This document shows, piece by piece, positions 12,721 through 24,066 of a stretch of DNA of 64,000 nucleotides. The notes under the pieces were generated by a model. It saw nothing but the letters and a program-made list of their open reading frames with translations, ran no database searches and was not told the DNA's origin. The first letter of the stretch is position 1. Every line of letters begins with the position of its first letter. Made by a program: the position numbers and the translations under genes. Source of the DNA: Apostichopus japonicus (taxonomy: Eukaryota; Echinodermata; Holothuroidea; Aspidochirotida; Stichopodidae); contig NC_092566.1 of assembly GCF_037975245.1 (NCBI RefSeq), positions 10,045,501-10,109,500 on the forward strand, in the 5' to 3' direction.

Positions 12721-13431
12721 TGTGAGAGTTTACATGTAGGTGATGACATCCATATTGTCCAATATATGTGATATTTTGAGTATCAGCACGGCGCAACCTG
12801 GATTATCTGGATATGTGTTTTATACATAGATCACAAAGTTCATGGGGGAGGAAGGGCGGGGAGGGGGTGAGAAGAGACCAATAGAGGGAATTACTATAGT
12901 AACACTCGTAATGTTTTCATTTATTAATGTAATGATCGCCTTACAGCCGCCTCGAAGGAAATTAAGTATTAACACCCGAAAAATGACCACACGAGACATC
13001 GATATTATATTAAGGACAAAACTAACAACAACAGGAAGTTTTATTAGCCATTAAACTAATTATGTAACATGGCAACATGGAATTTTGCCTCTTTGATGCT
13101 TCCTCTTCTTTTAAGTTCATTCAGGTCATGAGAAAGTAAGACAAAGGGTCGGACAGATTTGATTATGCACTAAAGACAATTGCAAGTTAGATTCAGGTAG
13201 ATGGTTATGAAAAACATCAAAGTTAGACAAAGTGTCTTTGTCTGAACTTAATTGCTTAATAAAAATGCTGGATTTAAAAAAAAAATATTTGTGTTCATAT
13301 TTCATGATGGATCCCCCTTAATACAGTGGACTTCGAAAGATCTGCTGTACATCGTCAGGAGGGAGGAGTCTAAATAGTGTAAGGCTGTGTCAGTTACAAT
13401 TTGTGTCAGAACTGTGTCAGTTACAACACAA
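12721..13431. other. Noncoding spacer
   Basis: No exon is supported. A G-rich stretch lies at 12841-12870 (GGGGGAGGAAGGGCGGGG). The rest is AT-rich unique-looking sequence between DIRS copy 1 and a SINE. Confidence 0.45.
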
Positions 13432-13671
13432 GGGAGTGTTAGCTCAGTGGTTAACGCCGGTGCCTTTCAAATCATAAGGTCCCGAGTTCGAGTCACTCCA
13501 AGATTAATGTATGTCGTCCAGTTACAGAGTTGTTGACAATTGACAATTCATAATCATTGACGTTAAATATGAATCTAAGAGACTGACTTCGGTCAGCTTG
13601 CGGCTTTGATAAGCCAATGATGGCTTCTTCGCGAGTTCCTGCTTGCAGGAGGATCTAAAATACATACATAC
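13432..13671 (+). mobile_element. tRNA-derived SINE, plus-strand copy
   Basis: The head at 13433-13499 keeps tRNA features. GGAGTG and CACTCC at its ends pair as an acceptor stem, TAGCTCAGTGG is a perfect polymerase III A box, and GAGTTCGAGTC is a near-consensus B box. The body of about 150 bases contains GACTTCGGTCAGCTTGCGGC. It ends in GGAGGATCTAAAATACATACATA and runs into a CA-rich microsatellite. Three relatives are in this window (8950-9185, 34104-34328, 51531-51765). Confidence 0.9.
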
Positions 13672-14009
13672 ACACACACATACACACATACTGTACAATT
13701 TAATGTTTTACAGCACTTTTATGAATATCTAAACTGTTATTCGCCAGAATAGGGTCACAACCAGCTCCCACTTGGGATACCTTGGGTGCTACAAGGTGAA
13801 GCTTTATTATAGATTTCCTTACAGCTTGGCTGGCTTTTGAAGGTCAAAGTGTAATTAATTACCCAAATTTAATTGATTAATTAATGGCCTTGTAGTGCTG
13901 ACTGAATATATCACTCAGCAAGTCACCTAAATAATATCAGAGGACAAAGGATGAGTGATCATATATATTCATATACCTGTATATTGTAATCTTTATCATA
14001 AACATTGAA
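13672..14009. other. Noncoding spacer
   Basis: Short CA-rich microsatellite after the SINE tail, then AT-rich sequence with no supported gene. Confidence 0.4.
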
Positions 14010-14334
14010 GGTCGCTCTCACACAAAACAGCCTGCAAAATCCCTCCCTATACAAGAAAAGGATTCTTATCAGGCTGGAAAGGATAAGATATATAAAATCC
14101 GATGGAAGAAAAAAGCTCCCAAAACTTCCGCTACCATAAGGACGAAATCCGAAGGAAATATTCCAATCGAAATAAACGTGTGTAGGCACTTAAAATGGTA
14201 GAATGAGAAGGAAGGGCAACGACCAGGGAGCCCGTCATAGAGGGCGCACAGTGTTAAAGGGTTTACCAGGGCATTTAAGGCACGGTAGAAGGGGTGCTAA
14301 GGTTGTGAGGAGACAGGTAAGCGAGGAGCGAAGT
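14010..14334 (-). mobile_element. Isolated DIRS 5' end (relic)
   Basis: About 320 bases match the 5' (right-hand) end of DIRS copy 2: the leader with AAAAGGATTCTTATCAGGCTGG, then GGTAGAATGAGAAGG, AGAGGGCGCACAGTGTTA, GGTGCTAAGGTTGTGAGGAG and the terminal GCGAGGAGCGAAGTAAAT. The sequence stops abruptly inside the leader, and neither the body nor the 3' end is present. It has the same orientation as the three long copies. Confidence 0.85.
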
Positions 14335-15834
14335 AAATCACAAGCAATAGAACTCTTGTTGAAGAGTGAACCTTTTAATCATCAGACTGATGATATTCCC
14401 TGTGAGATTACTTAGAATAAAAAGAAAATATGGAATTCCCTAAAATTAAATATTGCTTTTACTTCAGGCATTGTACAATATTTCAGAGCGTCTATGGTAT
14501 CATTGGAGACTTAAGTCATCTATCTCGTTAATGACTTGCAATATCAATGCTTTTTCAAAAGTTAAGAAACATTCATCTGATATTTCTACAATTGCTTCTC
14601 TGATTGCAAACAGCTACTTTTTAAAGTTTATCAAAGCAGGTTATCTTGCACCGGCTCATGAAATTTTAAGCAGATATATCTTTCCGATCAAATAAAACAG
14701 ATTGGCCAACTCCCCCACCCCGGGCTCTATGTGAGGTATTTCCTGATTCACAGGGATCTATACCCATACTATTACTGTAGAATCAAAAGTTTGTCGGTTA
14801 ATACTAGGCTTTATAATTCCTACAAGTTCTGTAATGAGCTCGCTCCAATCACATATATATAGTAATTTTCAGTATCCGTATCCGCTGTTAATACGATTAT
14901 ATATGCCAATTAAGCTACCCAGATACCAAAATGAACATTTTAAGGAATTAATCAACTTTCTGAGCATTTTACAAGCAAGGTTTTAGCCCAAGGCTGGCCA
15001 AGAAAAGAAAAAAAAAATGAAAAATTCTCTTCAGATATATACCATCTGCCAAAAGAAAGAAGAAAATTAAAGTGCAGCCTTACAAACAGCTGCAACCAAG
15101 ATCTCAACACAGAGAATATAAACAATACCAGTTTATATAACTGTACACTAACTACTAGTATGAACATTTTAAGTTTATAGAAAAATGCATAATCTTCATA
15201 CACAATTGTGCAGTGTTGGTAGGCTGTTTGAATTTCAATAAACCAGAGAAATCTCTCAGCTCTTTCAAGTTTTCAACTTTTATTTTTAGTATATCTTGCA
15301 TTTGGCCTAGTGAATCTTGGCTTAAATATATAGTATTTCCAAATCCTTCTAGATAAATCATTGATTTGTCTTCCCATCTCCTGCACCCCCCTACCCCCCC
15401 TGCCCCTCCCCCACTATAGATTACATTGTGCATGGTTAAACTAATCATATCATAGGAAATTGATGGTAGAAGCTGATGGAAACAATAGACTGAGTTGAAA
15501 TCTACCATAAATGCATGTGATAAAGTAGTAGATACAGTACTGTATATATATATATATTCTAAACTATAGTTAAACAGTAGCTAGTCTGAGTTTTACCAAG
15601 TCATCTATCATGGTCACCCTGAAGGAGAGTTATATTTCATGTTGTCTGTAGACAAACTGTATGCACTCAGCAACTTCCAATGAAACATTTCCTTTGGTTT
15701 ATTAGTTTGACTATCGTTGGGATAAAGATGGGAGTGACCCTACAGAGGGTCACTGGGGGTGCTGTTCAGATCATGTGATCAGTTGCTATAGGCCAGGGAC
15801 AGACAGAGTGCAAAGATCTCGAATGCAAAACAAA
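14335..15834. other. Noncoding stretch, no gene seen
   Basis: Open frames near 14453-14695 and 15155-15508 were inspected. They have no recognisable domain or splice pattern. A C-rich patch lies at about 15383-15412 and a TA microsatellite at about 15540-15560. Probable intron. Confidence 0.4.
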
Positions 15835-15885
15835 CTTTGGGTGACACTTTGGGTGTCACCCAAAGTGACACAGTGTCACCCAAAG
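15835..15885. repeat. Nested perfect palindrome
   Basis: An inner inverted repeat CACTTTGGGTG/CACCCAAAGTG with a one-base centre spans 15845-15867. Outer arms CTTTGGGTGACACT (15835-15848) and AGTGTCACCCAAAG (15872-15885) enclose it, and GTGACAC-A-GTGTCAC overlaps the right side. The sequence could fold as alternative hairpins. It is followed at about 15936-16080 by GGTGGTAGAATGAGAAATG … AGACAGGTAAGTCAGG, which resembles a worn DIRS end. Confidence 0.8.
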
Positions 15886-15929
15886 TGACACCAATAACTG
15901 TCACTTCGGTTATTGTGAACAGTGACTTT

Positions 15930-16080
15930 GGGTGGTAGAATGAGAAATGATAGGTTGATGGGTCACTGTGACCTGGTCAGTGACTAAATGCTACTGGGTC
16001 ACCCTAGGCAGAGTGAGTAGAGAGAGAGAGTGCATTTGTTATGGGTAGACAGGTAAGTCAGGAATCAAAGTCAAAGATAG
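15930..16080 (-). mobile_element. Possible worn DIRS 5' end
   Basis: GGTGGTAGAATGAGAAATGA, a GGGTCAC-rich middle, and GGGTAGACAGGTAAGTCAGGAATCAAAGTCAAA follow the order of the DIRS right end (GGTAGAATGAG, a short GC-rich hairpin, GGAGACAGGTAAGCGAGGAGCGAAG). Identity is low outside these words, so this may be chance or a distant family. Confidence 0.35.
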
Positions 16081-16379
16081 CCAGTAACAGACATTAGACA
16101 GAGCTCTGTTCACGTTTTATTATCGATAGGGTCACATAATTGTAACCTTGAGCCAGATAAAAACTCAGAAATGCAGATGCAAACTCTAACGATCAAAGAA
16201 ATGGTACAAATATAGCCAGATGGATTTACTATTTTTTAATGAAACAAAGAAAAACCTTGTAATATCAAAATTAGATGGGAGATTGCAGCTAATTATGATC
16301 ATACAAATGCAAGGTCACAAATTAAGATGCCAAAACTAAAGATGATTCAAGCTAAAGATAAAAAAATATTTGAAACTAA
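16081..16379. other. Noncoding spacer
   Basis: No supported feature; AT-rich sequence directly left of the 212-base duplication. Confidence 0.35.
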
Positions 16380-16810
16380 GCTATGAAACCGGAAATAGCT
16401 ATAAGGATTCCAGCTGCATGCAGCAGTCAAAGTCAACACTAGAGAATCAATTTCATTCCCGAAAAATGTGACCTGATTTTTCACAAACTTTTCAAAGAAA
16501 ATATGGCTGAAATCTCCATAACTTAACTACCCAGTAAGGTAAACACCAAAGTTAAAAGTCGTTCAGCATATCTCGATGTTACGTCATATAGACACTGAGA
16601 TACAATCTTCTATCAGGATTCCAGCTGCATGCAGCAGTAATAGTCGATACTGCAGAATCAATTTCATCCCCAAAAAGTGTGACCTGACTTTTCAAAAAAT
16701 TTTCAAGGAAAAAATAGCCGAAATCTCCAAATGTTATGCACCCGGTCGAAGTAAAAAATCGCTTAGCGTTTCCCCGATGTTACATCATATAGACACTCAG
16801 ATACAGCGCT
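16380..16810. repeat. Two-copy tandem repeat, period about 212 bp
   Basis: GGATTCCAGCTGCATGCAGC occurs at about 16405 and again at 16617. Both are followed by matching blocks (AATCAATTTCAT, GTGACCTGA, CGATGTTACRTCATATAGACACT). The copies have diverged at many positions. No open frame or transposon ends are apparent. Confidence 0.85.
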
Positions 16811-18189
16811 GGATTATCAAAAAAAGTAGGTGAGGGAATTAAGTGCCTTGGAGCCACCTGAGGGGAACCACCAAGTTCAAGCATGTCCGAGTCTAGGAGT
16901 CCCCAGGATCAAGGCAAGGGGGGGAGGAGGGGAAACACTTCCAGGAAAAGCTATGCCAAAGTTTTATTTTGTAATTGTACATATGCCTTCAGAAGTAAAA
17001 TAAAGGGGGCTGGGGAAGTATATGGTGCCACAGGAACCCAGAGTGTGTTATATTCCACTGCATTGATACTATCTAATTACAGTCAAAATTTTGTCCATTA
17101 TAGTTAAGGAGAGTTCATTTAAAGGACAGATTTTTCACAAACTATGTAAGTTCAAGAATGACCCTGGTCTGGTTTTAAAGTACAGTAAGTCTTGCTAAAG
17201 GAATTATCACACAAACCGAAGACCGCTTAATTAAATCTTATGATATTTTCACGAGTCCTTATGAACGTTGAGAACCTTCTCGGCTGATAAAATATATTGA
17301 ACATGTAGATACAAACCGCTTTCTTCTGCTTTCACCGATTATCTATAATTATCAAATATCTCCCTGGAAGTTCAGGGGCAGGACTCATGACCATGGCATC
17401 TCCAAAAGTTGCTCACCTTAAACATTTTGAAAACTGACATATATATATCAGTGATGAATACCCAAACCTTTGACTGATTTGGATATTTTCAAGATTCTTA
17501 CCAGTCTCCTGCTAATATATATATATGCCCATCCTACTACCTAATCAACAACCATTGGTACAATAAAAAGCATTGAAATGCATGCAGTTGTCCCACTTCC
17601 AGGTGGCTGCAAACTTGATCTCAAATTTCAGAGTCTCATCTATTGATCCATTATCAAGGGGTTTTGTTGTGGCATGGTGCCGTGTTTTTAAGAATGTTTA
17701 CAAATTTTCTGCATTTCTACAAAACCTGTATTCCACTCCCTCACCCCACCTTTTCCTTACCACCATACAATAAATGAATTTGTACCACCTCCATATAATA
17801 CACTGCAACTTCGTCCTCCCTTCCAAATTTCACTTCTTTAGTTTCTGTTCTCATAAATCTATGAAAGTATGTTTTTTGGTGTGATGGTAACATCTTCATG
17901 AGAAGTTTACAAGTTAATCTGCCTTCCCAACCACCCTGCCTCCCAACCACCCTACCTCACAAACTCCCAACCACCCTGCCACCTAACCACCCTGCCTCCT
18001 TACCACCCTGCATCCTCCCAACCACCCTGCCTCCTAATTGTTCTGCCTGTTAACCACCCAACCACCCTACCTCCCAACCACCCTACCTCCTAACTTCCCA
18101 ACCACCCTCCCTCCTAACCTCCCCACCAGCCGTGCCTTTGATTAAACCAAATTAGCATACTGCTCCCCTTAACTGCTAATATTACTCAC
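16811..18189. other. Probable paladin intron with pyrimidine repeat
   Basis: Follows the donor of paladin coding exon 2 on the minus strand. A simple repeat based on CCAACCACCCTGCCTCC fills about 17925-18130. No splice-flanked coding stretch resembling the next part of paladin was seen. Confidence 0.5.
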
Positions 18190-18366
18190 CACATCACACT
18201 TGTCATACAGGTGTTCCATCACCCTACGGAGTCCCTCCACGGATGGCTGTCCCATGCCGTAAACTGGGAAACCTTCCAGCTTTCTGAAGTTGGGAGCTCC
18301 ATGTGATTCCAGAGTCTTTAATTCATCCAAACCTTTGAAATGGTCTGCAACCATGAAATATTTCTC
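18190..18366 (-). CDS. PALD1: Paladin (PALD1-like), coding exon 2
   Basis: This is a 177-base exon (59 codons, phase 0 at both ends). On the minus strand it is preceded by a long poly-pyrimidine tract and the acceptor AAACAG, and it ends GATGTG before the consensus donor GTGAGT. The product begins EKYFMVADHFK and contains ESHGAPNFRKLEGFPVYGM followed by GQPSVEGLRRVMEHL. Vertebrate paladin has the matching order (K/R)YFLV, CGAPNFRQV, VFGMGQPSLSGFRRVLQ right after its N-terminal exon. Paladin is a cytoplasmic protein with tyrosine-phosphatase-like domains, linked to insulin-receptor and endothelial VEGF-receptor signalling. This exon is the start of the first phosphatase-like region. The CX5R signature loops lie in later exons, beyond the left edge. 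Identification rests on remembered family sequence. Confidence 0.9.
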
Positions 18367-21300
18367 CTGTTTAAAAAAAAAAAAAAAATAAGAAGAAAAT
18401 ATATATATATTAAAAAACAGGCAATAAATTTTTAAGGGCAGTTACTATTAAATATTCCCTAAGTAGTTAAAAATTACCTAACCATTTAAGTGTCTGACAG
18501 GATAAGTGACTACTTTGATGCATTCCTAGCCAAAGCAGAAATTGATGAAGATCAGAGCTAGGATAAAACAAACAAACTGGGATGAAAATGCATCAGACAT
18601 ATCATCTTGAGTTGCTGAACTAACAGTAAGAAGTATTAAGAATACAACTCAATATATGCAAATTGTTACAATTTGACAATCAAACTTTTAAGCATGTTCA
18701 ATTTCAAAATTGAAAATGTTTTCCTATGAAACAAGTTGTACACTTGTGATTAAAGGCAAGTGATGTCCACATTTGAAATTTAATTTGGAATTCAGCATTC
18801 ACAATGTTGACATATAGTCTACTATACGAACCACAACATTGGGGACAGAGAGGGGGGATGGGAGCCTAATTACCTTGATTGCTATTATAATTTGTGACAC
18901 CGAGAAGTTATTCCAAACAAATTGGGGGGAGGGTAGGACAGTGTAACTAATTAATCAAAGCAATGAATCCGCTGCGAATAAATTATCACATCTGTAGATT
19001 GGTTTAACCGAGAAGATTGAAACAAAGCAATATGTCTGCAAGTAATTAACTGTGCGCACCACTTGTTTTATTTTGGGACACCTCAAAGAGTAGTCTAACT
19101 TTACTTCTCTTCTTTATGCTACAAGATAAACTTGGTCTCATATAACAATTGGACAATAGCTTTTAAAATTAAGACTTCATCATTAATATGATAAACAGAG
19201 ACTGCTTAATTAAAGTGACTGTCCCGATAAGTAGTTTTTTTTATATTAATTATTATTTTGTACTTAAATGTATTATCATTTATTATGTATATTTATTATT
19301 ATTATATATTTATTATTTATGTAAATTTAGCTAATGTTTAATAGTATGGTTTCATTTATGGTTTCGTTATATTACATCCTTGTTTTTCTCTCCAAGAATG
19401 TAAGCTTACTTTGTTGGGTATTATTATCTTTGTTTGTGCATGTCCTCTAATATATAATTTCACCTCGCATATATTATGTCTTCCGGTCTCTATGTTGTTG
19501 TTATAATAGCTTTGTAATGTATTATTTGTTATTAACTTTTCACCTTGCTTTTCGGCACGAGTGCAAAATTAAATGGGGTAAACCCAGACAAACGCCAACT
19601 GGCTCCTTATTATGTGATTATTTTCTTTCCTTTATTTTTAAGAAACGCCTTTAATGTCAAGAACAAGTAACGACTTGGTAAATATTCCTATTATGACATG
19701 AGTGGTACTGTACCAGCATTACATGTAAGGGTACATTTTCAGATGAACTGGCATTAAAGTACAAAAAACAGTCTATACTTTGCAAACATAACATAAAAAA
19801 CTTTATAATATTATAGTCTCTGATTTCTCAATTTCCATAGACGAATCAATGGAAATTATATCCTATATAAAATCCTTTTCTATAAGAGTAAACCCTTTGA
19901 TATAAAAGTAAACCCTTTTCTATAAAGCTAAACCCTTTTCATACTTAAGTAAACCCTTTTCTATAAAAATAAACGATTTTCTAGAAAACTATACCCTTTT
20001 CTATGAAACTTAATCATTTTCTATAAAACGAATACTATACAGAAAGTACAGGCCTCGATATTTTGGCTCTTAATTTACCCGTTAACTGCCAATGGATTTC
20101 GCTGGTTGCTATGGTAATAGAAAAAAAAAGCACTTGTATCTGTCTTCCAATAGACATTAAGAACATTTAAAATTCACATGATGAGTGGTTTACCAATCAC
20201 CAGTCGATCAATGGACATGATTTTCATACCTAACGTTAGCCCCATATTACTGCTTATTATCAGCAAATATTATTTGGTGGACTGCTCTCAAAAAGCCTGT
20301 ACAAATAACTGATGTGTATTGTATTTAAATAAAGAAAATGCCAGTGGGGAATTTGATTTTAATAGTCAGTAGAGGTTTTCAAACACTCGATGGCATCTTT
20401 TAGCAAGTAATAGCTAAAATTGTGAAATTCTAGGCCTGAACTGCATTAAGTTTTCCCATTGCAACAATGAGACTGAGTGTTTCCTAACTGCCTGTGATAT
20501 CATATCAATCCATAGTATACTGTACAGTAGGCAATAATGACCACCTTCCTTATGTACAGTATATCCTTTATGTAAATTTAATGCATCACTATAATGTGTC
20601 TTGACATGGTTCAAAAAGTCATCAAATGCCTTGATTTTACATAAATTGTGGACAAAGCAGAGGTAAATACTTTAGGTTGGTCCACAGAGACCAGATTGAG
20701 TCACTTGATACATGCATACTGTACGTACCAAAAACCAACTTATGTTTACTTAACTTATACTGCACAGTTTAAGCGCACATCAAAATCTGTTAACCCAATT
20801 GAACCACAGCATTGGCCACACTGAGCACACTCAAACATACGTTTACATAATTTCAATCAAAATTTTATGCATTGCTGTTGCTTCTGCTTAAATGTCAAAC
20901 AATGCTTTAATTATTCTTTAATATGATTTGTGGAATAGGATAAACCTAATCATTTTAACATTCTCCCCCCTCTCACCCCATCTCCTCCTCCTCCCTCCCC
21001 CCTCTCCTTCATTCTCAGAATACTGTTTATCTCAGGAATATTTTAACTCAATCTCAGGAGGGCTTCTCTCTAAGTGAAGATTTACAAAAGTGACAGCTGA
21101 GCTCTTGGAGAGCTGTTAAGTGAATTTATCAAGATGGAGATTTCAAACGAAACGGACAGTTCGGTGATGTTGCCTCTCTCTCGCCGTAATGTACTATCTC
21201 TCCCCGTGCATGTCTGAATTGATGCTACTCAAAGCATCTTGAATGTTTAAAAGGTTCCGGTTTCTTGTTTCTGGTTAGGGAGCCGCAGCTCTACGGTAAA

Positions 21301-22168
21301 GTCTCGAGGAATACATTAACATCTGAGGGGTCAATTAAAGATGATTGCCCTCTTCAACTACTGCAGCAATGCAGTGTTTGGAAGAGTCTCGTGCATGCAT
21401 GCGAGACAGCTTGATACCGCTGATCTGCCTCTGTCGGTCGTTTTTTGGGGGAAATGCTGCGCGGAGGAATGCTGTATGGTAGATGTGACTACACAGAAAA
21501 AGCCGTTATTAAAGTGTGCTCTTAACTTCTTTTCCCCCTTTTTTTTTTCTCTCTTCTTTGCAAGTTAATGTTTGAAGTCAAATTAAAGGGATGTTGTTCT
21601 GCATCATTTATGCAGTTCAAAAGCATTTTGGATCCATGGTGAAATTCATTTGAATTATTCGAATCTGCTGATGTTCTGTAAAACGCACATCTGACAAGAG
21701 CACAGCGAAGGATGTCATCATAGGAAATTTAGCTGAAAATTTTGTTTTGTTTGTAACATCCTTCATAAGTAGCAGAAAATCATATCTTTTACTAAAAAAG
21801 TTGAATTTTGATGAAATTCTAAATACAGTGAACATCAGCTCAGTTTAATAAGCAAACCATTGCAGGTGGGCCATGGGGAATACCATGCCTGGCATGGGGG
21901 CTAGAACTCCAGACAGCCGTTTCGGATATTTCAATATCCTCCGAAGCAATTCATTTCCAAGTCCATTAATATACTGTTTGTGTCAGAAAACTGGAATACC
22001 TCTCATAAAGACTTACACTCCATTCACTCTTATTTTCTTCTTTACTTTCAGCAAATTATAGCCAATTTCCTTCAAACCTCTCCCTCCTCATTCCTATGTC
22101 TCTGTTCGTTGGTTATTAAATGTATTAACTTCTAACTAATGATTATTATGGTATATCTCAAAATTGAC
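18367..22168 (-). other. Paladin intron 1 (3' part), noncoding
   Basis: Lies between paladin coding exons 1 and 2. A simple array of about 21-base units (CTTTTCTATAAAAGTAAACC-like) covers about 19870-20035. A polypyrimidine tract (CTCCCCCCTCTCACCCC…) lies at about 20965-21018. Otherwise AT-rich with no further gene. Confidence 0.6.
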
Positions 22169-22209
22169 ATTCCAAAACTTACTGGTTTGGATATTTACGA
22201 GTGACGAGC

Positions 22210-22330
22210 TTACCTGTCTCCTCACAACCTTAGCACCTCATTCTACCGTGCCTATAAAGTCCTGGTAAATAAATAACACTGTGCGCCCTCTATGACCGGA
22301 CCCCCCTTCCGGTCCCTCCTCCTTTCTCAT
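22210..22330. repeat. Inverted terminal repeat, left side of DIRS copy 2
   Basis: From CCTGTCTCCTCACAACC through TCATTCTACCGTGCCTATAA to GGTCCCTCCTCCTTTCTCAT this is the near-exact reverse complement of 28562-28690. The outermost 40 bases (22169-22209) differ from the opposite end and occur again only in the internal complementary region, the usual split arrangement in DIRS elements. Confidence 0.93.
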
Positions 22331-22802
22331 GAGACCATTCCTAAAGAGTGGCCTCACGGACACGGGAGTGGGGGTGGCAAGGTCTGGCCACCCCCAACGA
22401 CCCCCGTCGAGTTAACTTCCCAAAGTGAACCCCTAACAAAAAATTCACTGACGCCTTCTTAGCAGGGGGGAGTGTAACCCTCCCCGGCGCAGCGGGAAGG
22501 GGGGACACTCTCCTGAACCCTGCAGGCGGAACTACCCCTTACACTAACAAGGAGCCTAAAGATTTACGGTCCGCCACTTGTTACCCTTAGATCAACTTAG
22601 GTGAGAACGTTAGTGGAAGACTATGTACGCAAACGCATACGGAAACACATAGGTACACTCACCGATAGACATAGTCGATGGCTCTCTGGTGGATGGTGGT
22701 TCTGTCTATCTGGTGTGAAGCTCGGAGTCATGAGTCAAGTCGAGCGACCGCTCCTCCGTCCGGCTGTGTCCCACCACCCTCTCGGGGGAGGGAGGCGGGA
22801 AT

Positions 22803-22901
22803 GGAGACAGGTAAGCTCGTCACTCGTAAATATCCAAACCAGTAAGTTTTGGAATATTTACTTCGCTCCTCGCTTACCTGTCTCCTCACAACCTTAGCAC
22901 C
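22803..22901. repeat. Internal complementary region of DIRS copy 2
   Basis: GGAGACAGGTAAGCTCGTCACTCGTAAATATCC… is the complement of the left terminus. At AGTTTTGGAAT|ATTTACTTCG it switches to the complement of the right terminus, as if the two ends had been joined. The recombinase stop codon (TAA, 22896-22894 on the minus strand) lies inside it. Confidence 0.95.
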
Positions 22902-23990
22902 GAGTGGCACTGCCCGATGGTGGGAGGCCCGAGGGGTGGGGCCTGTTACCCACCGGACCTCGCATCACCGCGCTACCAAATGCCGCTTCGGCGTGTAAAG
23001 TGTCGGTCAAGTAGCAGGCGACGAACGTAGTTGGAGTTTTCCACGCTGCTGCTTTGAGTATGTCCTCTACCGGGATGCCGGCGAATAGGGCTGTAGAGGC
23101 CGCGACCCCTCTGACGTCGTGAGCCCTTGGTCGGGAGGTCCCCGATGTGAACGGGCGTATGATCTCTACTAGCCACCTGGATAGTGTCTTTGGAGGCCGC
23201 TGCGTAGGGTGGTCGTGGTATGATGAAGAGAGAAGTTGATTGTCTTAACTTCTCTGTCTTGTTCAGGTACCACTTCAGTGCCCTGACTGGACACCATCGT
23301 TTGTCCTCGGCTACTGATGACATGGTCTTAATTTCTGGGATGAAAATGTCTCCTGGCAAGAAGGTCAAGGTCTGGTTCTTTGCAATAAATGACGGGTCTG
23401 GAACCATCCTCACCCCGTGGCCCTCAAATCTGATGTGATTCTGCTTGGTGGATAGGGCGTGGAGGCAACTCCTCCTTCTTGCTGACGCAACTGCGACGAG
23501 GAAGAGTGTCTTTTTTGTGAGGGCAGCCAGGGAGGCGTTAGCCATTGGTTCGTATGGTGGTCCTGCCAGGGCATGTAACACTGCTGAGAGTCCCCAGGAG
23601 GGGGCCAGCCGTCTGATCTGTGGGCGACGATTCGCCATGCCTTTGATGAGTTGTGCAATGTACGGGTTATTGCTCAGTGTGGAGCCATCTGGGAAGCCCT
23701 GGTGGATGGCAGCGATGGCCGACCTGTAATTCCTGATAGTGGAGACTTGTTTCCCTTCTCCAAAGAGTGAGAGGAGGAACTCGGCTATCTGTGTCACAGA
23801 GGCAGCAGGCAGCAGTATCTGTCTCGGTCGGCACCATTGGTCGAACTTCCGCAGACGGGAATCGTAAGTCGCTGCGGTCGTTCCCCTTCTAGCGTCGGCT
23901 GCCATCGCGGCAGCTGCTTCTGAAAAGCCTCTCTGTCGTAGGGAAGACCGGACAGCCTCCAGGCAACTAATTGTAACCCCTTGATGTCTG
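22894..23990 (-). pseudogene. Tyrosine recombinase of DIRS copy 2, frameshifted
   Basis: The upstream frame encodes SEAAAAMAADARRGTTAATY, TYDSRLRKFDQWC, GEGKQVSTIRNYRSAI and ASARRRSCLHAL, the SAM-like N-domain and the first catalytic arginine of phage-integrase-type recombinases. At about 23181-23186 the frame slips after ASKDT. The rest (RWLVEIIRPF, RAHDVRG with the HxxR pair, AAAWKTPTTFVACYL with the nucleophile tyrosine) continues in another frame to the TAA in the complementary region. Family role: integration of the circular DNA form. The catalytic residues survive but on the wrong side of the slip, so this copy should not make an active enzyme. The N-terminal start is not defined and overlaps the end of the RT frame. 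Confidence 0.88.
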
Positions 23991-24066
23991 GGTGGGAGAG
24001 AGTTCCCTGTCTCTGGGACAGTAGGTGGGGCTTGTCCGGTAGACTCACTGGGACGTCCATGAGGAG

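Noticed and set aside
14453-14695. 80-codon plus-strand frame just after a DIRS relic
   Set aside because: No domain, no splice signals and AT-rich codon choice; treated as chance.
1-18189. Next paladin coding exon
   Set aside because: I looked on the minus strand for a splice-flanked block following the YGMGQPS exon and found none. A very short or diverged exon could have been missed.
19870-20035. TAAACCC-rich repeat resembling telomere DNA
   Set aside because: The units are about 21 bases and contain CTTTTCTATAAA; no uninterrupted 6- or 7-base telomere repeats. A simple intronic tandem repeat.
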